64,000 nt of DNA from Corydoras sp. C115 (GCA_019802505.1 JAFMOC010000021.1:5120501-5184500); one strand, 5' to 3'; shown: positions 40,011 to 52,600, counted from the first letter of the stretch. Program-made: numbers and translations. The notes: generated from the sequence alone by a model not told the origin.

Positions 40011-43000
40011 AATATTAAAAATAAAAGTAATGGTGTAAGTAAAATTACTTTTACTAGTCCCTACAAGGCATATATGTAAATATTAAATTAGCACGAGTTT
40101 GTTTGCTGTGAATTAAACTTACTTCAGGTCATCCTGGTTGAGAAAACTGAGGTCTCCATAGTTAATATAAAAGATGAAGTCATCTGTGTAACGGTTAAAG
40201 GTAATGACTTTGCGCTGGGGATATGGTGCCATCCTCTGAAACAGAATGCGCTTGTTGTGCTTCACTGACCTCACGCCATCTTCCTCCTCAGTCTCACGGC
40301 TGAACTCCACCTGAACAAGAGGTGAAGAGATTTTGACTCACTGCTGCCCACTGGTGTCTTAGAAACGAATATTACAAACTGCCTTAAATCACCAGACAAC
40401 TAAACTACAAAAACATTATTTCTGCACCTGAATTGGAAAGACTGCTGCATCTCGAACCAGGAAAGGTTTGACTTTAAATGCTTTACTGAGAGCTGCGGCC
40501 TGGTAAACTGCACCCATTGCCGCTGCCTCATCAGCATTGATGTTCTTTCCCAGGTCATCTCTGCAGAGTACAAAATGCATTAATGATTCCCATTCATCTT
40601 TATTTTCAGGCTGTTAATTTACAAGTAAATTGGCAAAAAGGTTTCTTTAGTATAATCTGATGATCATTTACTTTATGAAATAATGAACACTTATCATTAC
40701 ACACTTCATTACTTTTTAGAGAGTGTACATATAACTTTATTTTTGTTTAGATTTACATTACATTTGGTCATTTAGCAGACGCTTTTATCCAAAGCGACTT
40801 ACAAGGTGAGCACAGGGTTAATCACAACATCCCTGGAGCAATGAGAGTTAGGGGTCTTGCTCAAGGACCCACATGGTAACTTTAGTGGCCTGGGATTTGA
40901 ACTAGGGCTGCAACTAACGATTATTTTGATAATCGATTAATTGGCCGATTATTTTTTCGATTAATCGTCCTTGCATTTACATTTAATCATTTAAAAGACG
41001 CTTTTATCCAAAGCGACTTACAAATGAGAACATTACATGTCAGTAGTTATGAAGAAAACCAGCTACACTGTAGAATTATTAAGCAGGTCAATAAATGTCT
41101 GGTTTTATTTACAGTATGAGTTTAAGGCATCCAAGCAGCCCAAAGAGCAATTAAACACAAATCTCCCTCACACACACACACACACACAACATGTACAAAG
41201 TGTGACACACAAACAAAAACACAAATTACACACAATTTGAGTCACTCAATACACTTAATTCACCTTTACAATGCAACACACACACACACACACACACACA
41301 CCCATAGCAAAGTGTGAGGCAGTGTCAAATTTGAGTCACTCTCATATTTTAAATCAATAATTAACCTTCCCATTTTTTTCAAATCAAATAATTAACATGT
41401 GAAGCTTGATCATTAATTAGCACCTTTGTGTAATTAATGATCCCTGTATGTATTTATAAAAGCACATTTAAACACTTTTCAGTTCAGTAAAATTATTCTA
41501 TAGTATAGTATTATATATAGTATGTTTAAGTGTTTAAACATACTATTATAGTATGCTCAATTCCAAAGAACACATGATAGTTGCTCTCAGAAATGAACCA
41601 AATATTGTCTGTTCTCAAGCCTATTTGAAAAAAAAAACAAATGAACTAATTAACAATCAGCTATTGAAAAAAATTAATTCATTTAAATTAGTTTGTCTCG
41701 ACCCGGTCTGAAAGCGCTTTCAAAAGCTCGCTTTTGTAAACAGGCTTGCGCTTTAAACTTGCGAGTTGCTTGTGGACTCACACGCAGTGCGTGCGCAGTG
41801 TCCCAGTGCCGGGACATTTAATGATCCAATGAAGGTCATTTAAAAACCAGGACATTTCCTCACTTTAAAAAACCCGGGACAGGACGTGAAATACGGACAT
41901 GTCCCGGGAACTGTGGACGTATTCGTATAACGGACGTTAAGACATGTTCTCCATCATGTATCATCTCCGTGCAGCTCAGTTCATGTTTGCAGAGCTTGAG
42001 AGTGAGCTCCTCAGTGAGGTGGAATCGCCAGATGAAGCTCCCGCTGTTTGGAATTAAACCGGAGCTTTTTTTCTGCGTTGGCTGTGTTTCATTTGTACGA
42101 TTTATAACTTGTTTTGCAGACTCCGCCTCGTTCTGCTCAACCCGCTATTTGTTTCCAGCGTTAGTGAAACGCTGCAGGTGACGACATCGCGAGTAACGCG
42201 GAAATAGTGCAACCCAACGAATTGATAATGGAAATTCATTATCGATACTTTGGATAATCGATTTTTATCGATTGTATCGATTCGTTGTTGCAGCCCTAAT
42301 TTGAACCCCCAACCTTGAGATTGATAGCCCACTGAGTAGGGTGGCTTAGTGATTAGCACGTTAAGAGAGTTGTGGTTTCTTTAAGCATGTCATTGTGAAA
42401 GCAATCACACTTAACCAGGGTCTCAAAGCTTATCATCATAACAGCAGACTGTATGTGGCTACATTGTAATTTAGTTAGTGTACTATGTGTATTCAGTGCA
42501 ACATCTACCTTCCTACTGCTTTAGAAAGAACTTCCTGAACCTTGGGAACCCGAGTGGATCCTCCAACAAGAATGACTTGCTCGATTTCATCCTAAAAGTG
42601 AGGGGAGAAAAATAGTTCAAAGCTCAAAACAATAATAATAAAATTTGGTTGCACTGCTAAAGCCAGTGCACACATAAATGTAAATATTAATTAAAGTAAA
42701 TAATACCAAAGACATCTCAGAGGAAGCAAGTGCCTGTTGCACTGGTCCAGGAACTCTGTCAAACAGATCTGAACACAAAGCCTCAAACTCCATTCGTGTG
42801 ACTTTTGATTTGAAGTCAATATCATCCATCAGTCCTTCAATCTGGAAAAAAAAAAAAAATATAAGATTAAGCTAAACCCACTACATCATAAGAGCATTAA
42901 TACATTTGTGCATTACATGTACAGGTAGTGGACATCTTTTAAAAGACGTTAATAATAATAGGTAATAGGTTACATTTACATACACACAAACACACACTAA

Positions 43001-43103
43001 TATCCACACAACATAATTTGTTAGTATAATTTGTTGTCGATTAAACTTGAATTAAAAATGTACAGAATATTAAAAAAAAAAAAAAAAAAAACGTATGTGT
43101 ATG

Positions 43104-43201
<98 letters not shown>

Positions 43202-46200
43202 TACATTTTAATGCAAGTTTAAATCAATAACAAATTATACTAACAAACTGTATTGTTTAAAAACCTTTTTTAAAAAACACCTTTTCTCGACAACTGAATA
43301 GTGAAAATTTTTACTCATATAAAATGTCTTAATTCTTTCACATTTACATAATACATTTTAAATTAACATTTGTTTATTAAAATTAAACAACATTTAGTTA
43401 ACAAAATTTCAACTAGATTTGGTAATGACAAGTGGGTCAAATTAAAAGTCAAAGATTTGTACAAGAGAGAGTCACCGATAGAGAGAATTAGACAGAAATA
43501 GTGGGGTGAGAAAAAAAGTCAAAAAACACAACCCTCAGTTCCACAATCACTATTATTGCTATGCATTACTACTGCAATATAGACATGAACAAAAAAATGT
43601 CCATTAGCTCACAGTACAGTTAGTATGAAAGCTTCAAACGTAGTAGAGTGTAAATATGGTGCTAAAATGTGTGTGTACTTTACCCATTCTTACCTGAGTC
43701 GTATGCTCAGCATTAGCACTCAGTACTGTCTTAAGTCGCTGAGCCTCCTTTAGTAGTTTGGCCATGGCACGCACATTTTCGCGAACATCCTTTTTGGATT
43801 TCTTCTGCTCATTAAAGAGTTTAGCCAAGTAATCCCTCAGTCGAAGTTCCATCTCAAAACCACCAAGTGTCCTGTCAAATCTAAAAAAGAAAACTGGGCT
43901 GTTTAACGGCATGTTTATCTAAGAAAAGATGTGCATTTCACAATTAGTATTTCAAATCATAAATAGATAACTTTAAATATATTCGTAAAAAAAAAAAAGA
44001 AAAAACAGAATAGTGACTAAACTGTATAGTTATAAATGTTACTTAAGTAAATAATAGATCCAGAGATCCTAAATATACATAACATAAAGCACTAACCCTA
44101 CGCCACGAATCTGCAGCTGGGGCTGTGTGCCAAGCTCTTTGTTCTTCACTGTCTGATAGGTGACAATAGTGGCTGTTGTACTGCCAGATCCCATATCATA
44201 GAACATTACATTCTACAAAGAAAGATCATTTAGATCAATAGTACTTTTTATTTTTAAAATAGTTATTTTCTTTACAATTTCTTGTTCAGTTCAAAAGCAC
44301 CTGTGCAGTTGCGTTAATGTCTTTTCTCCTGAAGACTCCATAATTTAATGCTACAGCTGTATTGTCATTGATGAGCTGAAGAACCTTTAAGCCTCCGATC
44401 TGTGCAGCTTGTAGCACTGCTCTGCGCTCTGCCTGGTTAAAAAAGGCTGGGACTGTGATCACTGCATCTTTAATGGGCTGCTCTGTGAGATGGAGAGACA
44501 ACAATTTGTGTAGGACATGTTGCAATGGCTTTACACAAAAAAATCAAGTGATTTGAATAGGCAAACCTGCAAAATCCTGAGCCAAGCCACGAGAGTAGTT
44601 CAGAACCATTGCCAAGATTTCTTCTGGAGTATACTGCATCTCACTGAATAGTACAAACAAAGCATTCATCTCTCCAAGTTCACTTTACATTGTTATGTTC
44701 AGTAAAGTTCAGTAAACAATGTGAAACTGAAGGGTTTCATCTGATGACAGTTGATATAACATCACTGTTGTGCAATTGTAGCACTATGAAAGAAGACTGA
44801 TTAAAACATTAAAAAGAACACATTCACTTCATAATTTTTGCTTCATTATGCAGCATTTTAGCAAGTTTTGAAATTAATAAAAATGCTGGTTTACAATTCA
44901 GTTCAATTATTTGCATCGTATTTGAATACTTAATTCAATTCTTCTTCCAAACATCTGTAGAATAATAAAAGTTTACAACTGAAGATAAGTAATATAACTG
45001 GTTTAATGTGCAACTGTTCGACATTTGTTTAAGACAATTCATAACACTATGAGGAAATAACTTATTCGTTTTTTTGAAGGCTAGATTTTAGGGTGAATTT
45101 ATAACAGTTTCAGTTGTGACAGATGATGTAGAGAGTAAATTTAACTCACTCTGAGTATTTAAAATACATGGTTCCTCTTTTTTCATCCTTCTGTATCTGG
45201 TGTTCGGGAAAGTGTTTCTGATACTGAACGACCTGTGGATTATCAGCAGTCTTCCCCAACAGGTTTTGCAGGTATCTATACACCACTTTGGGATTCTTTA
45301 CAGACTGCAGTAATTAAAAACAAAAACAAAAAAACATGCACACGCAATTAGACACTAAAGCTACAATTACAGATTTTACAGAGGAAAAAAAAAAAAATAA
45401 ATAAATGAAAAAAAAAATAAATAAATAAATAAAAAAAAAAAAAAACTTACCACTCCCAAAGCACTGTCCCCAAAAAGACGTTCATTTTCCTTTAAACACA
45501 CAGCAACAGGAGTTTTTCGTCTGGACTCTCTGCAAAACAAAACGTTAGTACCCATGAAACAGAATACCAATTACAAATTGAAATAAATATGGTTATTTTT
45601 AAATATTGTCCGTACTTGTTAAGAGCGATTTCCATAGGCACACCAGGCTTAACTATAGCTACTTTCATCCATTCACTTCCCAGGTCTACTGACATTACAG
45701 CAACAGAGGCTGTTCAAAAAAAAAAAAAAAAAAAAAAAAAACACACATGACAGAAACCAGCCAAAACATCAAAGTTTAGAATTAATTTTGTTCCAAGTTA
45801 TAGTTAAATACATGCTTCATGTTAAATGTCCAATCGCAAGTAAAGTAAAAAAAAAAAAAAAAAAAACAATACATATGACATTTGCTAAAATTCCATAACA
45901 TGCTGATTTTCTAAATTAGAATGAACATTTGACTTAATGTAACTTTATGAGAAAGCAGTGCATGTAATGTGTACAAAACTGACTGCACATTAAAAATATA
46001 TATATATTTTTTTGCTAATAATCATAATCAAAACTTTCACCATTTCCCTTAATATAGTATCATGCACTAACAAAAAATCAAATTTCAACAATCAGCTTAA
46101 CCTCGGTAATTAATAGGGGTTCAGAATCAGTAAAGCCATTTCTCCAAAAAGAGGTAAGTATGACCAAACAGGTCAGGCATTTGGATAAATTAAGATCAAA

Positions 46201-46439
46201 GACAAGTTTAAAATTTTGTGTCCAAAACAAACAGCTTTGCAACAAAACTGTAGATGTTTATAAAAACAAAAATAAATAAATAAAAAAAAAGAAATAAGAA
46301 ATCTGAAAATTCACATGAAAATTCATTAACAATAAATAAACAATGATGTCACATGGAGATATTATGAATTACCTGTTGGAGAAGGAAGTAGTGATATGGC
46401 AAAGCAAAATAGTGCCAAAAATGGCAACTTTTCCCTCAT
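35574..46439 (-). CDS. hyou1: hyou1 (Hypoxia up-regulated 1, Grp170/ORP150)
   Basis: Large ER-lumen Hsp70-superfamily chaperone and nucleotide-exchange factor for BiP. Minus-strand coding exons: 46439-46373, 45709-45616, 45529-45451, 45304-45150, 44643-44567, 44482-44301, 44212-44097, 43880-43694, 42841-42707, 42591-42509, 40560-40428, 40310-40123, 39965-39827, 39731-39674, 39301-39231, 39156-38983, 38568-38387, 38304-38217, 38004-37748, 37422-37338, 36660-36420, 36332-36234 and 35623-35574. Total 2940 nt, 979 aa (human 999). In order: signal peptide (MREKLPFLALFCFAISLLPS); ATPase domain (SVDLGSEWMKVAIVKPG, DMGSGSTTATIV, VILVGGSTRVPKVQ); beta domain; long acidic Glu-rich loop (39156-38450); helical C-terminus (ERRKWPDRL); lysine-rich tail. 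Five acceptors are preceded by A/T homopolymers. The neighbour vps11 is as in human. Confidence 0.96.
35710..35733. repeat. (GA)n microsatellite
   Basis: About 12 GA units in the last hyou1 intron. Confidence 0.9.
36028..36100. repeat. (TA)n microsatellite
   Basis: TA repeat with one TG interruption, in the last hyou1 intron. Confidence 0.95.
37535..37659 (+). mobile_element. Internally deleted SINE-1 with fold-back end
   Basis: Intact tRNA-like head (GGGCGGCACGGTGGC) and first body part, then a jump to an inverted tail. 37630-37642 (TCCATCCATTATC) and 37647-37659 (GATAATGGATGGA) form a perfect 13-bp stem around GAAA. Flanked by ATTAACAAATA at 37524-37534 and 37660-37670. Lies in a hyou1 intron. 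Confidence 0.85.
40766..42340 (-). mobile_element. SINE-2 copy split by a hAT insertion
   Basis: The first part, 40766-40902, includes TTTAGCAGACGCTTTTATCC and CATCCCTGGAGCAATGAG. It resumes at 42299 with ATTTGAACCCCCAACC. The break lies in the B box of the SINE. A piece resembling the SINE-1 head (GGTGGCTTAGTGATTAGC) follows at 42340-42361. Confidence 0.88.
40903..42298. mobile_element. hAT-type DNA transposon, non-autonomous, 1396 bp
   Basis: Ends are TAGGGCTGCAACTAACGA and, at the other side, the complement of TAGGGCTGCAACAACGAA: imperfect inverted repeats of about 18 bp. The exact 8-bp duplication ATTTGAAC at 40895-40902 and 42299-42306 is the hAT signature. No transposase frame is visible. 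The interior has CA repeats (41169-41188, 41277-41300), a GC-richer block at 41700-42180 with CCCGGGACAGG, and a short SINE-2-like piece at 40998-41031. Lies in the hyou1 intron 40561-42508. Confidence 0.92.
43103..43196. repeat. (TA)n microsatellite
   Basis: TA repeat with one CATA interruption, beside a 20-A run, in a hyou1 intron. Confidence 0.95.
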
Positions 46440-47375
46440 TGTAACCTGCAAACACACAAAACCATAAATGCTTATGGTTTAATAATCTGTATTGTACTGG
46501 CAGTTCTGGTCATCTCTCTCTCCATCACACACACCTTTTAATAATTAGGTTACTGAATCATTTAATACATGAGATCTGAACACCAAGAATCTAGCACATT
46601 TTGTTGATGTACAGAGTCGAAGTGATGCCCGCAAGTGCAATGTTTTGGGGATTGAGTCCCACAGAACTAAAATGAGTTCTGAAGTGAAAGTTGCTGTTTC
46701 TACATCTTTCCCATATCCAACACTAAAGGGTGTCTCTACTAAAGGTTTAAGTCTACCAAGTCAGCGTTTTGTACCATATACAAGAAAGGGAGAAGCAGTT
46801 CATTGTGTTGCCTCCAAGCACGTGTGCCTGATCATGAACCAACACGTAGGTATTTATAAGGTGTTCAAGCAACTCCGGTAAAACTTTAAACATCCGAGAT
46901 TCTAATCGTGTCATGTTAAATAAAAGTGTGTGAGATAGATTTTAGAGAATTCGTCATGGATGAATTCATGATTTAGTATTCGATCAACTGAACGTAATGC
47001 AAAGATGCATCCAAAGTTCTGATTCTGGTGCCTTTGTCAAATGACATATGTAGTTACTGCAGAATAAAGTATAAAATCAGACTAAATCAGAATAAAATCA
47101 GACTAAATCAACAAGGTGGTTAAAGGAACTGAACACAGGATGTGTGTAACAAAAGACAGCCTGGCGTGATCAAATGTAAATATGAAGAGAAGCTGAGACT
47201 AGCAGGTTCACAGAGCAATAAAAGACATGCAGGCTAAGGCCGTTTGCCTTCCTGTAAGATTTAAGAACGCGTCTGGGTGACATACAGAAAGAGTCAAAAT
47301 AATGCGTATAATATTTTAAACGTAATTTAGAAACAGGCATCAGATATCTATTTGAAAAGAAACTGTGAAACTTAC

Positions 47376-47800
47376 CGCCAATAGAATAACTTTTCTATCA
47401 AGAACTGAATGACTGGATGGTGCAGGTTACAGTTTCTCTGGTGAGCTTTGCTTTAATTATAGCGACTTCAAGACTCTTATGATTGCAGATGACTTATTGC
47501 TAAATGTCAGATTAATAAACGAATGCCATGAGCCGGCACTGGTTCTCAGTCACGCTACACAGCTCTGTGTACAGCAGGGTTACAAAATCACCGGCAGCTC
47601 AGTGCATCAGGCCCGGGACGCGGCGGCTCCTTATTGGATGAGCCGCGCTCGCTTAGCTGCCTGTTAAAAATCGATCCGGTACCTTCTACATCCCGCCTAT
47701 TTAGTGCTGAACCGAGCCTGCTGATTGGTCCACGTGCCAAACATTATTTGAACGGCAAGGTTCTGTACGGACACGCTACTGCCTGATTGGTACACGTTCA
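47376..47800 (-). promoter_or_regulatory. hyou1 first exon and promoter region
   Basis: A non-coding first exon ends at 47376 (donor GTAAGT) and joins the ATG exon acceptor at 46446. A TATA-like TATAATTAAA lies near 47463-47453 on the minus strand. Upstream are ATTGGTCCACG at 47724-47734, an exact ERSE-II (ATTGG-N-CCACG), and a one-base-off copy, ATTGGTACACG, near 47786. The surrounding sequence is GC-rich. This fits induction by the unfolded protein response (ATF6, XBP1 with NF-Y). Confidence 0.75.
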
Positions 47801-48242
47801 ATAAAAAGGCGGGGCAGTAACGACTTACCTAATAGTTATGCGACTGATTGTAGTTTACTATTTGTAGTTCAAACATTTGCCTTTACGTTTAGTCATTTAG
47901 CAGACGCTTATCCAAAGTGACTTACAAATGAGAGAATATTTGTAATGCAATTCGTGTAATCGGTAGTTGAATATAAGTGGGGAAAAGGAATATTTAAACC
48001 TTTTAAGTAAAAGTTCGCATTTAATAGAAAAATAACAATGCAGCAATAAATAAAGTAAAACATGAAAATCCCACACAATCGAAATAATTATAAAAGTACC
48101 AGTTATGTTAATCTGACTGGTATATGTGTATGTTGAAGGTTTGGACACTTTTGCATGAATGACATTTTGTCAATTTTCTTGACAAAATGTCTGCTAATGT
48201 TAATTAAATGAATGCTATTGAAAAAACTCTGCTAATGTTAAA

Positions 48243-48440
48243 GGGTCGTGGTAGTGGTTAGGTTGTTGGGCTATCAATCTGAAGGTTGTGGATTTAAATT
48301 CCACTTCCACTGAAGTTACCAATGTGGGTCCTTGAGCAAGACCTTTAACCCTAATTGCTCCAGGGATGCTGTATGTACCACTGCGCTCGCTTAGTAAGTC
48401 GCTTTGGATAAAAGTGTCTGGCCTAAATTACCAAATGTGA
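48243..48440 (+). mobile_element. SINE-2 copy
   Basis: tRNA-like head GTGGTAGTGGTTAGGTTG, then GGGTCCTTGAGCAAG, TTGCTCCAGGGATGCTG and the tail TCGCTTTGGATAAAAGTGTC. The best-preserved copy of this family here. Confidence 0.85.
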
Positions 48441-48849
48441 TCATTTTGAAAAGAGAGGTCTCACAGAATTTTGGTCATGTCTGTTACCATTCTAATGGGA
48501 TGAAGCCTTGTTGAGTCAAGTAGACATGTGCACATCTGGGATGCAGAGAGCTTTGCTTCCTGGAGTTTCATCCTCTATTAGTGTCTGCAATGACAGAAAG
48601 GACATAGAAGATGTTTAAAACTAAACCGACAACCTATATTGGGCAGTAGTAATCTAGAACAACATTAGAAACAAGATATCACAAAGGTGTTTAGCTGTGC
48701 GGAAGGAGTAGTTTTGGTTGTTTTGTACTCCACCAATAAAAAGCCTTTTGGATGACTAATTAACTTTTTGAGTGTGATCACTTTTTATTACATACAGTTT
48801 TTGAACAACAGAAGAAACAACTTTGCTCTAAAGCATTATCTAATGAAAT

Positions 48850-49010
48850 TCATCTCATCTCATCTCATTTTCTGCTCAATCCCCTATTAGGTTCATGCCC
48901 AGGGCCCACCTGGGTGGGTTTAGGGCCCTGGGCAGACATACCCAGTACAGGGCGTCATTACTGCTCATGACAATTCATCACAGAGTGCACATTCATAGAG
49001 ATGAAAAAAA
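48850..49010 (-). mobile_element. Diverged SINE-1 fragment
   Basis: CATCTCATCTC tail, then TTTTCTGCTCAATCCCCTA, GGGCCCTGGGCAGACA and CCCAGTACAGGGCG; the head is absent. Confidence 0.7.
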
Positions 49011-49555
49011 TCTGTACTTGAGTATATGAACAGTTCATCATGTTACACATGTGGAAAAACGTGTTATTGACAGATGCGTTATTGACAAAAATGTGTTTTT
49101 GCTTTTAAGGATTTTCAACACTGGCCTATAGAATTAAAGAACTGCTCAGTTTAAATCATATTCACTTTGTCGCCTTCCAACGAAGAACTGTTAAAACTGC
49201 GTTTTCACATTCACATCCTTTAATAAAATGCCTTAACAATAGAAACATGTTTTTTTTTAATTTTTTCATTTAAACTATTTTAAATTAACTGCATTGTGAA
49301 ATGCCAACTGGGTTTGTGTGGAGAGCTGAGATCAGGGGACGGGCTGTCGTGTCCTAAAAAGCAACTTCCAGCCTACCCACTTCAAAGGACGCGATGAGTC
49401 CACAGCATTATCTAGGACATAGCTTCGAGAAAATACTTAAACATATTTTTTTTGGTACTGATTTTGCAATCTAACATTTAACTGGGTCGTTTAAAAAACC
49501 TGCAAACCTCTAAATAGTGCACTTTATAGTAGACAGAGTGAGATTGTGGACGCGC

Positions 49556-49598
<43 letters not shown>

Positions 49599-49620
49599 AG
49601 TCACAAAACACATGACTTTC

Positions 49621-49630
49621 GTCACGTGAT
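49621..49630 (+). promoter_or_regulatory. CLEAR-type E-box at vps11
   Basis: GTCACGTGAT, 24 bases before the vps11 ATG, matches the TFEB/TFE3 CLEAR consensus GTCACGTGAC at nine of ten positions. Lysosomal and HOPS genes are typical targets. Position relative to the start site is inferred. Confidence 0.6.
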
Positions 49631-49654
49631 AGTCCTAAGGCGGAATCGAGGGAA

Positions 49655-52600
49655 ATGGCAGCTTTCCTACAGTGGAGGCGATTTGTGTTCTTTGATAAAG
49701 AAACAGTAAAGGAACCGAGTGAAAATGGCAAAAACTTTGCGCTACCTATCCGAATATCTGCTTGTGATTCGGGACGAGGACATATTGTTCTGGGCGATAT
49801 CCTTACAGTGCTGTCTCTAGGTTTATGTAACCTCTTTCAAAATCCTGTGGCGTAATGTCGATTTATTATTACAAAAACATAATTTTAGTTAATTTAGTGA
49901 CCGTCATCCTATAATTAGTTTATTTTACAGTTAAATTGTGGATTGTAGAGCATGCGGTGATTTGTTAACAAATTGCTAAGTCAATGTACGTTTCCTTACG
50001 TTTGCTTCTCCTCAAGAGTTGGGTTATTTGTTTTTCTTAATTTCTGTGATTTACATATGGACGGACAGATTTGGTTTATATCCAGATCGTTGCAGCTAAG
50101 CCCCTTTCAAGCATATAAACAGAGGGTAACCCACCTGTACCAGCTGAAACAGCACAGCATTCTGGTGTCGGTGGGTCAGGACGAGCAGGGCATCAACCCA
50201 CTGGTTAGTTTTGACACACATACACTTACTGGCTATTTTATTAGGCACACCTCCTTAGTTCTACACTGTCTTATTTTTCAGTTCTACTAATCATACAGAT
50301 GGACTTTGTAGTTCTACAATTACAGACTGTAGTCCAACTGTTTCTTTACATCATTTATTAGCCCCCTTTAGTATGTTCTCTGATATAATATTATATGATA
50401 AGTACCCCCAGGTATTAGGGTGGTTGATGATTATCCGTACTGCAGTTATAACGACAAGGTGGTGGTGTATCAGTGTGTGTTGTGCTTAAGTGGATCAGAA
50501 ACAACAGTGCTGCTGGACACTACACCAATCAAAACACACAGGTGTCTGATCCACTCTTAACATCATCCATCACCCTAATAATACCTGCTCTGTGGGGGTC
50601 CTGATCATCAGAGAACAGAGTAAAGGAGACAAATAAACTATGTAGAGAAACAGATAGATTACAGAATGTAATTGTAGAACTAGAATTGTAGAAGTAATGT
50701 CCATCCACATGGTAAGTGGAGAAACAGTGAGCTGTACCAAATAAATTGGCTGGTGAGTGTATATACATTTAAAAATAATAATATTCATTGTTAATCTATT
50801 AAAGGTTTATTTTAAAAGCACCCAATGTACAAACTGTACCAAATGCACAAATTTAACAGTATTTTCCCTGTATTTCTGGCAACATGTATTGTGAAATAAG
50901 GCACAAATAGAAATAGCAGTGGATGCCATTTATACATTTGAGAAAGTCCGGTCACAACAAATTCTAGAAACCCCCTTTTTTAAATTAGTATAGAAACACT
51001 AATTGTAGCTCCTTCCAATTTAATGATGACAGCACAACTATTCTTAACAACACTGATTAGGTTTATTCCCAAACGTGAGAACTGCAATCTAAATAACACA
51101 AACAAAAATACAATGGAATGTTTCTGCCTTGTAAAGTATTAATGCTATTCATTCACTAGGAATTAACTCTCAATCTCAATTATGACCTTTTCTTAATTTC
51201 ACCACATGAATTTAAGTCTTAATTTTGCACATATCACAAAATTGCATATTAATTTACATTGATACTAGAATATGATATGAACATGCAGGAAATGATATGC
51301 TATCCATAAGCTTTACCTAAATGCCAATAACAAACAAACAGAACACAAATCTCATTGACTGCATTAAAACGAAGAGAGTATATGGCTTCATTAAAAGCTT
51401 TCCTTGACACTTAAAACACTTTGGAACTTTAAAAGCACCAAAAACAAATGTTCTTAATGTCCTGAAATGGGTAGCAACCGAAAAAATATAATATGCGCTG
51501 CTCAGGTAGGCAGTTGCACTAATTAAGAAGCCACACTTAATGTCTTGGTAACTGAAATAAGTAACTGAACCTTTGTGACTAAATGTAAATACAATTGTGG
51601 TCATATTTGTAATTTATATGAACTAATGATATGTGAAATCTTTGTTAAAGTATGAACTGATAAATCCTGAAAAAATAATCAAAAAATGTCTATTTTCCCC
51701 TGTATCTTTATTTTTCTCTGTGAATCAGGTAAAGGTGTGGAATACTGATAAGAGGGACAGTGGTAGTCCTCTTTGCACTCGAATATTTCCTGCCATTCCT
51801 GGAAATAAACCTGCAGAGGTGTCCTGCATCAGTGTACATGAAAACCTAAACTTTATGGCCATAGGTACAATTGTTCAATTTATTTTTAATCAAAATCAAG
51901 TTTGTTCTGCTTTTTTATTTGAATACAGATAATTAAGCTGCCTTCACTGTTGTGTGCATGTGTACAGTACTAGTCAAAAGGTTGGACAAACTGCCTTCCT
52001 TCTCCATTTTCTCTACTTACCATATCTGTATTTTTTACGGACTGTAGTACATCAGTTTGTACTTTTTTGTTTGTCCCCAGTTGGTTCTCTGTTCTCTATT
52101 GGTCAGAACTATCACAGAACAGGTATAATTTGGGTGGTGTATTGTTTATTGTCAGTTCTGCATGACATTGATGTGGTGCGGAGATTTTAGTGCAGCAGTT
52201 TCATTTAAACACTGCTGGGATAGGAAGAATGTACCAACCAAATAATACCCTCACTGTGGTGGTACTGTTGGGGTCCTGACCAGCGTAAAGGAGACTGACA
52301 CAGTATGAACTGTAGTCCACAAAAAGATAGACTACAATCTGAAATTGTAAAACTATGTGTTCCATCTTTACTCTTAATTGAACAAATAAAATGGACAATA
52401 AGTGGAGCCAAATATAGGTGTACCCAAACCTTTGACTGGTCCCAAAATTTACTATTAGCATGTCATTAGATGTGGAGGAAACTGGAGTGCACTAATACTT
52501 ACTGTTACTGCAGTAGCACTAACTGAAGGGATATGTATGCAGCGGCAGGTCAATTGAATTCTCCAAATGAACCCATATAGAGTGTGTTTGTGTGTGTGTG

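Larger units (their letters stand above)
47882..49554. other. Spacer between hyou1 and vps11
   Basis: No gene seen. It holds a SINE-2 tail fragment (minus, 47886-47930), a SINE-2 copy and a SINE-1 fragment (listed separately), and an A run of about 40 bases at 49559-49597, just upstream of the vps11 start. Confidence 0.6.

Noticed and set aside
47479..47667. 62-aa frame upstream of hyou1
   Set aside because: Lies in the GC-rich promoter, lacks splice or conservation support, and is antiparallel to the hyou1 transcript.
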